A stretch of 12,796 nt of DNA from Gemmatimonadaceae bacterium. Lineage in GTDB: Bacteria; Latescibacterota; UBA2968; UBA8231. Shown here in pieces: positions 7,170-12,796 of the stretch; position 1 is the first letter of the stretch, and each line of letters opens with the position of its first letter. The stretch covers positions 1 through 12,796 of the forward strand of contig PBSR01000164.1 of assembly GCA_002726335.1 (NCBI GenBank). The letters run 5' to 3'. The notes under the pieces are model-generated. The model had not been told where the DNA came from, made no database searches, and saw only the letters and a program-made list of their open reading frames with translations. The position numbers were made by a program, and so were the translations under genes.

Positions 7170-8375
7170 TCACTGTATGATGCCGGCTGCGCGCAGCTGC
7201 GCCAGCCGCTCGGGGTCCAGCCCCAGCAGGTTTTCAAGCACCTGATCGGTATGTTCGCCCACCACCGGTGCCCCGGTCACCTGACCACTTCTGCCCGCCA
7301 TTCGTACCGGTGGTCCAACCGTCTCGTACGTGGTGCCGGCGCCCGTCGCCAACGTCTGCATCTCGACACCGGTCGGCGCCTCGGGTCCACCGAACAGCTC
7401 CTGCAGACCGGCCACCGGACCACACGGCACCTGCGCTGCATTCAGCTCCTCGAGCCATTCGCTCGTGCTCTTCTGCGCGAAGATCTCCTCCAGGACCGGG
7501 ATCAGCGAACCCCGGTTGGTGACCCGGTCCGGATTCGTCCTGTAGCGGACATCCGTCACCAGGTCCTGCCGGCCGATCACCTGGCACAGGCTGGCGTAGA
7601 GCTTGTCGTTGCCGGCGGCGACGGTCAGATGCCCATCGGCTGCGGCGAACACCTGATATGGTACGATCTGGGGATGTGCATTCCCCCAGCGGCGGGCAGG
7701 GGCACCACTGATGAGGTGGGCCTGGCCGACATTCACCAGGGAAGCTACGGCCGATCCCAACAGGCTGATTGAGATGTGATCACCGCGACCGGTGCGCTGG
7801 CGGGCGACGATGGCGGCCAGGATCGCGTGGGCGGCCTGCAGCCCCGCGATGACGTCCGTGATGGCCACGCCGACCTTCATGGGCGGGCCGTCCTCCTCAC
7901 CGGTGATCGCCATCAGGCCGCTCATGCCCTGGATGGCCAGGTCGTACCCCGGTCCGGGCTGATCGCCGAAAGCGGTGATCGAAGCGTGCACGATCTTCGG
8001 ATTGGCTGCCTCGATCGTCTCGGGACCCAGACCGAGACGTGGGGCGACCCCAGGTGCGAAATTCTCGATCAGCACGTCCGCCTGGCGGACCATGTCGAGC
8101 AGGAGATCGCACCCGTCCGGGTTCTGCAGATCCACACAGACCGACTGCTTGCCGCGGTTGACGGACAGGAAGTAGGCGCTGAGTCCCTGATCGGGGTCTC
8201 CCAGGTAGGGCGGCCCCCACGCACGCGTGTCATCCCCCAGAGGGGGACGTTCCACCTTGATGACGGTAGCCCCCAGATCGGCCAGCAGCATGCTGCAGTA
8301 CGGCCCCGCCAGAACGCGGGAGGCATCGAGTACGGTCAGTCCCCGCAGGGCGGGTTCGGCGCAGGGCGGGTTCAT
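7170..8375 (-). CDS. CaiB/BaiF (class III) CoA-transferase
   Basis: 401 residues. Class III enzymes move CoA between carboxylic acids through an aspartyl-CoA anhydride. Recognisable parts are LRGLTVLDASRVLAGPYCSM (residues 10-29), LADLGATVIKVERP (31-44), the small-domain entry VDLQNPDG (81-88), VLIENFAPGVAPRLGLG (101-117) and GPGYDLAIQGMSGLM (141-155). Asp145 is the expected nucleophile. The C-terminal half has the normal PCGPVAGLQELF segment and is complete. ATG 8375 is the natural start by family alignment, although no Shine-Dalgarno precedes it; TATATT lies just upstream and may be a promoter -10 of a short leader. It is first in an operon with the acyl-CoA dehydrogenase, suggesting activation of a carboxylic acid followed by alpha-beta redox chemistry. 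Confidence 0.93.
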   Translation of the reverse strand: MNPPCAEPALRGLTVLDASRVLAGPYCSMLLADLGATVIKVERPPLGDDTRAWGPPYLGDPDQGLSAYFLSVNRGKQSVCVDLQNPDGCDLLLDMVRQADVLIENFAPGVAPRLGLGPETIEAANPKIVHASITAFGDQPGPGYDLAIQGMSGLMAITGEEDGPPMKVGVAITDVIAGLQAAHAILAAIVARQRTGRGDHISISLLGSAVASLVNVGQAHLISGAPARRWGNAHPQIVPYQVFAAADGHLTVAAGNDKLYASLCQVIGRQDLVTDVRYRTNPDRVTNRGSLIPVLEEIFAQKSTSEWLEELNAAQVPCGPVAGLQELFGGPEAPTGVEMQTLATGAGTTYETVGPPVRMAGRSGQVTGAPVVGEHTDQVLENLLGLDPERLAQLRAAGIIQ

Positions 8376-8429
8376 GCGGAGAGAATATACCGAGCGATGG
8401 TTCCCCGCTTGACCCGTAGTGGATTATCC

Positions 8430-8445
8430 CCATTGTATGCAATGG
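8430..8445. repeat. Short palindrome next to the larger inverted-repeat element
   Basis: CCATTGTATGCAATGG has 6-bp arms around TATG. Its last G is the first base of the 16-bp terminal repeat of the neighbouring element. It lies 55 bases upstream of the CoA-transferase start and could be an operator or the target site of the element; neither is shown by sequence. Confidence 0.35.
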
Positions 8446-8605
8446 TGCTCTGTTAAGGAGTAGACCTTGTGAAATGAGGGCGCCGAGGAACCCGGGTCGC
8501 AAGGCGCGCGATCGAGTCGGGTCAGTGGACCCGGCGAGTGAGCGCAACGCCGCGAGCCGGGATTCATCGGTGGCCGAATACAAGGTTCGCTCCTTAACAG
8601 AGCAC
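8445..8605. repeat. 161-bp imperfect palindrome with 16-bp terminal inverted repeats (MITE-like)
   Basis: The left end GTGCTCTGTTAAGGAG (8445-8460) is repeated exactly as its reverse complement at 8590-8605. After a 3-base mismatch the arms agree again (ACCTTGT at 8464-8470 with ACAAGGT at 8580-8586). Further inside, CCGAGG-AACCC near 8483-8493 pairs imperfectly with GGGATTCATCGG at 8559-8570, and GGGTCGC pairs with GCGAGCC. The tip is CGGGTC-AGTG-GACCCG at 8518-8533. A transcript would fold into one long broken hairpin. There is no transposase and no clear target duplication (flanks CAATG and AAAGG). It fits a miniature inverted-repeat element or a large intergenic repeat. It separates the minus-strand CoA-transferase from the plus-strand PilZ gene and ends 28 bases before the PilZ start. 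Confidence 0.75.
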
Positions 8606-8633
8606 AAAGGTCAGTCACAAGGAGAGACGTTTC

Positions 8634-9020
8634 ATGGGAGAAGACCAGAGAGAATTCCCACGTTCCGCAGTTGCACCGGCGGCACGTATCCTGATCGACG
8701 ATCAGTGGCAGGAGTGTCGGGTTCTCGACCTCTCCGTCGAAGGGATCTCGCTGGAACTGGCACAGGGACTGCCGGACGGTACGCCTGTCACCATCGAGCT
8801 GGAGCACGGGGAAGTGCTGAAGAAGAACCAGGTGCAGGCTGAGGTACTGCGCTGCGGCGACCCGTCGGATGGCGCAGGTTCCGGGATGAGCAATGTAGTG
8901 CTCCGCCTGATCGAGCCGAATGATGAATACCTGATGGACGCTCTGGCCGTGGTCCACGGCGACGGCCCCAAGAAAGACAGGCGCAAGCCTGCATATGGGA
9001 AGCGAGAGGATGGAAGATAA
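8634..9020 (+). CDS. PilZ-domain protein (predicted c-di-GMP binding)
   Basis: 128 residues, essentially a single PilZ domain. The two binding signatures are present: R6-E-F-P-R10 at the N-terminus (RxxxR) and D32-L-S34-V-E-G37 (DxSxxG). They are followed by beta strands ISLELAQGL, GTPVTIELEHGEVL and the GMSNVVLRLIEP strand. Known PilZ proteins bind cyclic di-GMP and regulate motility, exopolysaccharide or transcription by protein contacts. No flagellar or cellulose gene is near, so the target is unknown. GGAGAG at 8621-8626 sits 7 bases before the ATG. The C-terminal 20 residues are basic and hydrophilic (KKDRRKPAYGKRE). It overlaps the following globin-family gene, so the pair is probably one transcript with its promoter in or beyond the palindromic element. 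Confidence 0.87.
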   Translation: MGEDQREFPRSAVAPAARILIDDQWQECRVLDLSVEGISLELAQGLPDGTPVTIELEHGEVLKKNQVQAEVLRCGDPSDGAGSGMSNVVLRLIEPNDEYLMDALAVVHGDGPKKDRRKPAYGKREDGR

Positions 9021-9321
9021 CACGCTGTTCGCGGAGATCGGAGGCAGGGCGGTTCTCGAAAAAGTCCACAAGGTGTTCTATGACGAACTCTACGCCCATC
9101 CCTGGCTGAAGAACTTCTTGAACATCACCGCGGAGCTGTTCGAGTTGAGATCCCAGATCCTGCGAAGATGTATCCTCGAGTGCGGCGTTCCAGAGGCGCT
9201 GGCAGACCGGTGGATTCGTATAGACGGTGCCTTCAAGCATTCACTGGTCAAGTCGGATATCGACCAGTGTGAGAAGCGCTATACCACCGACACAATCCTC
9301 GACTTTCCGAAACCCGGGTAG
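8995..9321 (+). CDS. Truncated-haemoglobin-family protein with apparent internal deletion
   Basis: 108 residues from ATG 8995; ATG 9010 (residue 6) is equally likely and aligns better with the family start at DNTLFAEIGG. Residues 9-42 (TLFAEIGGRAVLEKVHKVFY, then DELYAHPWLKNFL) are the A and B helices of a bacterial truncated globin, with B10-like Tyr29. Residues 44-108 (ITAELFELRSQILRRCILEC to RYTTDTILDFPKPG) match, from memory, the C-terminal half of a globin subfamily of about 135-140 residues. The roughly 35-40 residues that normally lie between, covering the E helix and the F helix with the proximal His, are missing at about nt 9118-9126, with no frame change. It may therefore not bind haem normally. 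It could be a decayed gene, a non-haem derivative or an assembly error. It overlaps the PilZ gene by 11 or 26 nt. Confidence 0.7.
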   Translation: MGSERMEDNTLFAEIGGRAVLEKVHKVFYDELYAHPWLKNFLNITAELFELRSQILRRCILECGVPEALADRWIRIDGAFKHSLVKSDIDQCEKRYTTDTILDFPKPG

Positions 9322-9331
9322 ACCGATTCGG

Positions 9332-9712
9332 TCATTGTGCCAACCTGGCACTGATAAAGAGAAACTTCAGGGGACGGCCGCCGATATTGCGGTGCTTGTG
9401 CAAAACACCGCGCGGCAGGAGCACACAGTCGCCGGGTCCCAGCCGGTACGTCTCCTCGCCCACAGTGGCCTCCATCTCGCCCTCCAGAAGATAAAAGGCC
9501 TGCTCCTGGTCGCTGTGCGCGTGGCCGTCGCCTGATTCGCCACCGACCTCGTACTCGTTGGTGTGGATCATGAGACGCTTGGTATCCAGCGCTGCCGGCC
9601 GATTCTCACGGGACGCGCCGGGCCCCATGACGACGCGGGAAATACTGCCGGGATGGCCGTGGTTCTCCGCCGGTTGCTCAAAGCAGCGCCGCACGCAGTG
9701 GGTATCGGACAT
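9332..9712 (-). CDS. Single-domain cupin protein
   Basis: 126 residues with a complete cupin metal site. Motif 1 is GDGHAHSDQEQAFYLLEG (residues 61-78), giving His64, His66 and Glu70. Motif 2 is GDCVLLPRGVLHKHRN (94-109), giving His105. Small cupins of this form bind a divalent metal and act as dioxygenases, isomerases or sugar/ligand sensors; the sequence does not say which. The start at 9712 has GGAG 8 bases upstream. It converges on the globin-family gene with only ten bases between the stop codons. GACCG-ATT-CGGTC at 9321-9333 spans that junction but lacks a T-tract. It appears to be transcribed alone, from a promoter in the 9713-9816 gap. Confidence 0.88.
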   Translation of the reverse strand: MSDTHCVRRCFEQPAENHGHPGSISRVVMGPGASRENRPAALDTKRLMIHTNEYEVGGESGDGHAHSDQEQAFYLLEGEMEATVGEETYRLGPGDCVLLPRGVLHKHRNIGGRPLKFLFISARLAQ

Positions 9713-9816
9713 GGGGCATGCTCCTTCGGTTCGGGCTTCTCAGGTGAGCTGCAGTTCTCACATTACGATGGTGTATCGGCACGCGTGAACGGAAGCATGG
9801 GTGAGTTCTCGGACTG
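9713..9816. promoter_or_regulatory. Divergent gap between cupin and sensor kinase genes
   Basis: This 104-bp stretch separates the two divergent starts. GTGAG at 9744-9748 and CTCAC at 9757-9761 form an inverted repeat around CTGCAG, a possible operator. No convincing -35/-10 pair is visible on either strand. The extent depends on the uncertain kinase start: with the alternative ATG at 9892 it would be 179 bp. Confidence 0.3.
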
Positions 9817-12796
9817 ATGATACGTGGTTTGACGTACAGACGTTGCACGACGTTAACTCTCTGTCCCTCCTCCCCTCTGCTGAATTCCGGGATGCCCCCC
9901 TGTGATGGCCTGTACTCCTTCAGGGGCGGTCAGTGGGTCTCGTACGCCGCGCTCGGAGCGGTGATCCCCAGGACCCGGAACATCCTCCAGGTGACCTCCG
10001 ATGGCTATCTGTGGATCGCGGGACTGGGGAGCGAAGCCGTTCGTCTCGACTACGCGACCGAGCGCTGGGAGTCCTACGAGGGCCTGAGCTTCCGTTGCGA
10101 GACACAGGACGGGTCGCTGTGGTTCGTTTCGGCAGATGACGAGGTCGTCAGCTTCGACGGTAGTCGATGGCTTCGGTACGGTCCTGAAGATGGACTCATG
10201 GAGCGACCCAATGCGCTTCTGGCCACCGGGATGGGCGACCTCTGGGTCGGTGGGAGTCAAGGTGGACTCGCAGCCACTGGACGACTCGAGCCGGACCGGA
10301 GTCGATGGTCTCTGGAGCTCCACCCACATGTTTCCGGAGACATTGACAATAACTCCGCTCTCCAAGACGCCGAAGGAGACCTCTGGTTTGGCGCGACCGA
10401 CGTGGCCCCCGGTCAGCTGGGAGGTCTCCTTCGATATGACGGCGCCCAATGGCGTCATTATTCCGGCGCCGAGGCACTGCTCTCGGTCTACGCGTCTGCC
10501 CAGACGCCGGATGGTCTATTGTGGTTTGGCGGGCCGTGGCTACGACGCTTCGACGGTGATCGCTGGACACTGGTCGACGAGCCGAAAGGCCTGGGTTCGT
10601 GGATTCATGACCTGCTTGTCACCAGGGAGGGGCACCTGTGGGTCGGCACTCGTTCTTACGGTGCCTATGTCTTCGACGGACAGCGATGGGCTCACTACGG
10701 CGAGGCCGACGGCCTGCGAGACAACCTCGTCAGTGGCATTCATCAACTCGACAGCGGCAGAGTTCTGGTCACCACATCTGCCGGCATCCGCGGCTTCGAC
10801 GGTCACACTTGGGTGCCGTACGCCCTGCCGTCCGATGTGGGGGTCTCTCATCGTCGGGGAAGTCTGAGTCAGAGCAGCGACGGTTCGCTGTGGATCAATC
10901 TCCGGGGACGCACCTTACGCTACGTGCCCGACGGCGATCCGCCACAGACGAGGGTCACGTTCTCACTGAGAGAGGTTTCCGCGGCTAGCAATACGAATAT
11001 CACGTGGTCTGGCTCCGATCCGTGGCAGGACACATCGACAGAGGATCTGGAATACGTCTGGCGTGTCGACGACGACCCCTGGTCTGGTTCCTCCAGAGGA
11101 ACGAGCCACCAATTCCTCTCCCTGCCCCATGGCCAGCACACCTTTGAAGTGAAGGCCAGAGACAGGGACGGCAACGAGGACCCCACCCCTGCCCTGATGC
11201 AGTTCACCGTACTGCCACCGGTGTGGCGCCAGCCCTGGTTCGTCGCCATGGTCGGCCTGTTGCTCGGGACCGCGGTCCTGCAGAGTGTCCGCGTCGTCCG
11301 GCGCAATACGGCACTGACCGCTGCCAACCACGGGCTCAACCGGGAGATCGAAGAGCGTCGGCGAGCCGAGGAAGAGCGCGCCCGGTTGGACCAGTTGCTC
11401 GAGGAACTCCGATACCTGGACAGGCTGCGCGATGCCATTGGCGGCAGGCGCACCACAGACGAAATCATCGAGCAGGCGGGCAAGGTCCTGGTCGAGATCC
11501 TGGCAACATCGACATCCGGGGGAGTGGAGATTCAGTGCGGCGGCCAGACGTGGCAGTTCGGCACGCTGGGGGCAGACCAGCATCGGTACGACCGCCCGTT
11601 GGTCTGGGGTGAACGCGAGCGGGGCCACTTCCGCCTGTACGCGGGCGTCGCCCTGAGAGAATCCCAGCAACGGGCGCTGGTGGACGAGACAACTGCACAG
11701 ATCACGCGCGCCCTGGAGTCTCAGGAGCTGATCTCCCAGCTCCTGCATTCAGCTCGACTCGTATCCCTTGGTCAGACGGCTGCAGGTGTCGCCCATGAAT
11801 TGAATCAGCCTCTCACCGCGATCTCTCTGGTCGCCCAGGACATCCACGGGCGGCTGTTGGAGGGTGAGGATCCTGGCCCCAGCCATATCAAGGCGATGAT
11901 GGCAGATATGTTGGGCTTCGTGCAGCGCATGACGGGGATCATAGGCCATCTGCGAGCCTTCTCACGGGACGCATCTGAGGAGCCTGAGCAACGGTTTGAC
12001 CTCAACACTGTAGTGCATGCCAGCCTGAAGGTGATCGGGGCGCAGTTGGACGGCCACGGAGTGCGACTCGACCTTGATCTGGCCGAGGACGTACCGCAGT
12101 TGCTTGGGCATCCCCATCAGGTTGAGCAGGTGCTGCTGAACCTTCTGGCGAACGCTCGCGATGCCGTCGATGAGCGACACGCCGACACCCTGGATGCTGA
12201 CAGGTGTGTCCGGGTCCGCACCGGGTGTCATTCGGGTGACCGGTCCACTGCGGTACTGGAGGTCGAGGACAACGGCCCGGGCATGGACGCATCGCAGGCA
12301 GAGAGGATCTTTGAGCCCTTCTTCACGACGAAGGGTGCCGAGCGCGGTACGGGCCTGGGATTATCCATCTCGAACGCGATCGTCATCAATCACGGCGGGT
12401 TGCAGGGCTGGTGGTCGGAACGCTTCTACGAGGAATGTTTGCTGCTCGCCGCCAGCCACGACAACATCTATCTCGAATGCGGCTTCTATTGGGCCGAGCT
12501 TTATGAAAAGCCGCTGTTGGATCCCAACATCGGCGCCGAGAAACTCTTGTGGGCCACCGATTGGGACGCCTCCATCCCGTTCCATTCCCAGCCCGGCCAT
12601 TATCCGTCCAGCTATCCGGTGCAGAAACGGTCCGAACCCTTGCCCCGCCATCAGGTGGATATGTGGGGCTGGAGCCTGAAGCAGCTCTTGAAGGTGCAGT
12701 GTACCCAGGATGATCTGAACCTGATCCTCGGCGGCAACGCGGCGCGCATCTATAAACTGGAAGTGCCGCACACGCGCCTGTTCCGCCCGATCGGCA
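9817..12796 (+). CDS. Beta-propeller sensor histidine kinase, joined in frame to an amidohydrolase C-terminus; open at right edge
   Basis: About 993 residues from ATG 9817; ATG 9892 is an alternative, and neither has a good Shine-Dalgarno or signal peptide. An in-frame TGA at 9802 bounds it. Residues about 30-385 are regulator-propeller repeats, with seven D/E-G-x-LW motifs such as DGYLWIAG, EGDLWFGA and EGHLWVGT, and many FDG-x-x-W strands. A Y_Y_Y-like domain (about 395-470) leads to a membrane helix (about 474-492) and a coiled coil (NREIEERRRAEEERARLDQL). After a GAF-like stretch come the H box AHELNQPL (His660), the N box NLLANARDAV, G1 DNGPGMD (818), the F box FEPFFTTK (832) and G2 GTGLGL (844). 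This is a standard periplasm-sensing kinase, probably for carbohydrates. After HGG (859-861) the ATPase's last strands are missing and an amidohydrolase sequence follows. No receiver domain or response regulator is visible. Confidence 0.82.
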   Translation, partial: MIRGLTYRRCTTLTLCPSSPLLNSGMPPCDGLYSFRGGQWVSYAALGAVIPRTRNILQVTSDGYLWIAGLGSEAVRLDYATERWESYEGLSFRCETQDGSLWFVSADDEVVSFDGSRWLRYGPEDGLMERPNALLATGMGDLWVGGSQGGLAATGRLEPDRSRWSLELHPHVSGDIDNNSALQDAEGDLWFGATDVAPGQLGGLLRYDGAQWRHYSGAEALLSVYASAQTPDGLLWFGGPWLRRFDGDRWTLVDEPKGLGSWIHDLLVTREGHLWVGTRSYGAYVFDGQRWAHYGEADGLRDNLVSGIHQLDSGRVLVTTSAGIRGFDGHTWVPYALPSDVGVSHRRGSLSQSSDGSLWINLRGRTLRYVPDGDPPQTRVTFSLREVSAASNTNITWSGSDPWQDTSTEDLEYVWRVDDDPWSGSSRGTSHQFLSLPHGQHTFEVKARDRDGNEDPTPALMQFTVLPPVWRQPWFVAMVGLLLGTAVLQSVRVVRRNTALTAANHGLNREIEERRRAEEERARLDQLLEELRYLDRLRDAIGGRRTTDEIIEQAGKVLVEILATSTSGGVEIQCGGQTWQFGTLGADQHRYDRPLVWGERERGHFRLYAGVALRESQQRALVDETTAQITRALESQELISQLLHSARLVSLGQTAAGVAHELNQPLTAISLVAQDIHGRLLEGEDPGPSHIKAMMADMLGFVQRMTGIIGHLRAFSRDASEEPEQRFDLNTVVHASLKVIGAQLDGHGVRLDLDLAEDVPQLLGHPHQVEQVLLNLLANARDAVDERHADTLDADRCVRVRTGCHSGDRSTAVLEVEDNGPGMDASQAERIFEPFFTTKGAERGTGLGLSISNAIVINHGGLQGWWSERFYEECLLLAASHDNIYLECGFYWAELYEKPLLDPNIGAEKLLWATDWDASIPFHSQPGHYPSSYPVQKRSEPLPRHQVDMWGWSLKQLLKVQCTQDDLNLILGGNAARIYKLEVPHTRLFRPIG
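12397..12796 (+). other. Amidohydrolase-2-type C-terminal fragment fused after the kinase ATPase domain
   Basis: From about residue 862 of the fused frame the sequence reads as the distal half of a TIM-barrel metal-dependent amidohydrolase (ACMSD/amidohydrolase-2 type): WWSERFYEECLLLAASHDNI, then GFYWAELYEKPLLDPNIGAE, LLWATDWDAS with the expected metal-site Asp915, HQVDMWGWSLKQLLK, and NLILGGNAARIYKL near the C-terminus. The N-terminal half with the HxH metal motif is absent. Codon use changes: by my count Tyr is TAT in 6 of 7 codons here, against TAC in 14 of 18 in the kinase part. The end of the gene lies beyond the window. It may derive from another locus or another genome. Confidence 0.72.

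Noticed and set aside
8409..8437. Sigma-70 promoter for the PilZ gene (TTGACC at 8409-8414)
   Set aside because: No acceptable -10 hexamer at 16-18 bases spacing.
8474..8842. 122-residue plus-strand ORF through the palindrome
   Set aside because: Runs out of frame through the PilZ gene and has no domain; the PilZ frame has both c-di-GMP signatures.
9321..9333. Terminator between globin-family and cupin genes
   Set aside because: GACCG-ATT-CGGTC is only a 5-bp stem, overlaps the stop codons and has no T-tract.
10136..11748. Several 100-260-residue ORFs on both strands across the sensor kinase
   Set aside because: The plus-strand frame with repeated LW-G and FDG propeller motifs, and kinase boxes further on, explains this region; the others are shadows.

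Overview
GC-rich, gene-dense bacterial DNA, probably chromosomal, with short intergenic gaps and several overlapping start/stop codons. No rRNA, tRNA or CRISPR array was seen. The gene content (clustered uroporphyrinogen-decarboxylase-fold paralogues, a UxuA-like TIM barrel, a beta-propeller sensor kinase) resembles uncultured, heterotrophic, polysaccharide-rich lineages such as Planctomycetota, Lentisphaerae, Latescibacterota or Poribacteria. The sequence alone does not fix the phylum.

Region 1 (1-5974) is a catabolic-looking island. A minus-strand URO-D-fold gene, cut by the left edge, is divergent from a plus-strand run: URO-D-fold protein, UxuA/mannonate-dehydratase-like isomerase-fold protein (TGATG overlap), a possible 42-residue ORF, a second URO-D-fold protein, a third more distant one (8-nt overlap) and a CoxG-like SRPBCC protein. 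None of the URO-D-fold proteins is a HemE. The three whose centre is visible carry Asp where the zinc-binding Cys of methylcobamide methyltransferases would be. The cluster is plausibly for removing or moving methyl groups from a methylated sugar acid or similar compound; this is inference.

Region 2 (5979-8375, minus strand) is a two-gene operon: a CaiB/BaiF (class III) CoA-transferase followed 18 bp later by an acyl-CoA dehydrogenase. This suggests CoA activation and then oxidation or reduction of an organic acid.

Region 3 (8376-9712) begins with a 161-bp imperfect palindrome bounded by perfect 16-bp inverted repeats, like a MITE. It lies between the CoA-transferase start and a PilZ (c-di-GMP-binding) gene. 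The PilZ gene overlaps a truncated-haemoglobin-family gene that appears to lack its middle, including the segment expected to carry the haem-binding proximal His. A minus-strand cupin gene converges on it.

Region 4 (9713-12796) is one long ORF open at the right edge: beta-propeller repeats, a Y_Y_Y-like domain, a membrane helix, a coiled coil, HisKA and most of a HATPase domain. Just after the ATPase G2 box, the same reading frame becomes the C-terminal part of an amidohydrolase with different codon use. This is either a natural fusion/recombination or an assembly misjoin, and is the most striking anomaly in the window.
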